Assembly: GCA_017411235.1 (NCBI GenBank)
Contig: JAFPMR010000122.1
Span: 1 to 14,704 of the forward strand
Reading direction: 5' to 3'
Length of the DNA: 14,704 bases
From: Bacilli bacterium
GTDB taxonomy: Bacteria; Bacillota_I; Bacilli_A; RF39; UBA660
The position numbers were made by a program, and so were the translations under genes. Under the pieces are notes generated by a model that did no database searches, was not told the origin of the DNA, and worked only from the letters and a program-made list of their open reading frames with translations. Below, one piece after another: positions 14,234 through 14,704 of this stretch (positions are counted from its first letter, which is position 1; each line of letters begins with the position of its first letter).

Positions 14234-14260
14234 ATTATACCATAATTGAGGGTTTGACAA
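14234..14260 (-). promoter_or_regulatory. Promoter of the CotH/VTC/DUF4956 operon
   Basis: On the minus strand TTGTCA (14255-14260), 15 bases, then TGGTATAAT, an extended -10 with perfect TATAAT (14234-14239). AGGAGAG and the ATG (14208-14210) follow. The -35 is partly absorbed by the tail of the upstream terminator. Confidence 0.65.
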
Positions 14261-14285
14261 AAGAAAAAGAAGCATTATGCTTCTT
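14261..14285 (-). terminator. Intrinsic terminator of the asparagine synthetase gene
   Basis: On the minus strand an 8-bp stem (14267-14274 with 14278-14285) and a T-rich tail. The 3-base loop is the gene's own TAA stop codon (14275-14277). Confidence 0.75.
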
Positions 14286-14703
14286 CAAAAAACTGATTGT
14301 ACCAAACTATAAATGTGTAGATAGTCCATACTTTTTTATAGGTATCTTTTTTACCATTGTAATGGTCATCTAATAGTTTGTTAATCTTTTTAGTATCAAA
14401 GTATTTTTCAGCTACTTTTGAGTTGAATTTTTCTTTGATTTCTTTATATAGTTTTTCTTCTCTTACCCATTCCCTTAGTGGTACTGGGAAACCTAATTTT
14501 TTCTTTTTGTATGCTTCATTAGGTATTACTTTTTTAGCAGCTAATCTTAATGCTGGTTTTGTTGTATCTTTTGTTATTTTAGCGTATGTAGGCATCTTTC
14601 TAGCTACTTCATAAACATTTTCATCTAGGAATGGTGTACGTCCTTCTAGACCAAACATCATACATAATCTATCTACTGAATGTAAGAAATCTCTTACTAA
14701 CCA
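14275..14703 (-). CDS. asnB: Asparagine synthetase (glutamine-hydrolysing), C-terminal part
   Basis: The last 143 codons are visible; the frame is open to the right edge, so the glutaminase domain and most of the synthetase domain lie outside. The segment RDFLHSVDRLCMMFGLEGRTPFLD matches the conserved AsnB signature (GLE-R-PFLD) that shapes the aspartate/AMP site. KPALRLAAKKVIPNEAYKKKKLGFPVPLREWV is also typical of the C-terminus. The family makes asparagine from aspartate, glutamine and ATP. Family members with other amidotransferase roles exist, so the exact substrate is less sure than the family. An internal ATG pair near 14659 is not the start, as conserved sequence continues upstream. 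Confidence 0.88.
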   Translation of the reverse strand, partial: WLVRDFLHSVDRLCMMFGLEGRTPFLDENVYEVARKMPTYAKITKDTTKPALRLAAKKVIPNEAYKKKKLGFPVPLREWVREEKLYKEIKEKFNSKVAEKYFDTKKINKLLDDHYNGKKDTYKKVWTIYTFIVWYNQFFEEA

Positions 14704-14704
14704 G

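Overview
This window is AT-rich chromosomal DNA, probably from a low-GC Gram-positive bacterium. The signs are strong GGAGG/GAGGTG ribosome-binding sites, TTGaca/TATAAT promoters with short leaders, many intrinsic terminators, a MurE with the meso-diaminopimelate signature DNPR, a SpoIID-domain protein and a Fur-type regulator. TGA is a stop (10658-10660) and tryptophan is TGG, so the code is standard and this is not a mycoplasma-type Mollicute. A poorly characterised Bacilli/Firmicutes lineage is my inference. I see no phage, insertion-sequence, CRISPR or plasmid genes.

Layout. At 1-780 (minus) a Fur-family regulator and a polytopic putative metal exporter form a two-gene operon behind a promoter whose start region carries a near-consensus Fur box. 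At 821-1999 (minus) lies a soluble hybrid histidine kinase/response regulator with no sensor domain. The divergent gap 2000-2402 holds the kinase promoter and a minus-strand terminator that belongs to no visible gene, so it may end a small RNA. pyrG (CTP synthase) follows on the plus strand. tRNA-Gly(UCC), murE and a SpoIID-domain membrane protein are all on the minus strand (4023-7594). At 7676-9990 on the plus strand is the uracil salvage operon uraA-upp. From 9993 leftward-transcribed genes resume: a tightly coupled operon of a secreted CotH-family kinase with three lamin-tail domains, a VTC-type polyphosphate-polymerase-like protein and a DUF4956 membrane protein. The 3' part of an asparagine synthetase gene runs off the right edge.

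The most interesting element is the uraA-upp leader (7699-7849). A 29-codon leader ORF with its own ribosome-binding site ends in a very U-rich tract. Its UAG stop overlaps the first bases of a perfect 12-bp intrinsic terminator. This is the architecture of the UTP-sensing, translation-coupled attenuator of enterobacterial pyrBI, but here it precedes uracil uptake and salvage genes in a Gram-positive-like genome, where PyrR control would be expected.

Working together: UraA imports uracil, Upp makes UMP, and PyrG turns UTP into CTP. MurE and the SpoIID-domain protein act on peptidoglycan synthesis and remodelling. The CotH/VTC/DUF4956 trio links a cytoplasmic phosphate-polymer enzyme, a membrane protein and a surface kinase. 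Genes are closely packed, and five genes have their stop codon inside, in the loop of, or at the edge of their own terminator hairpin.
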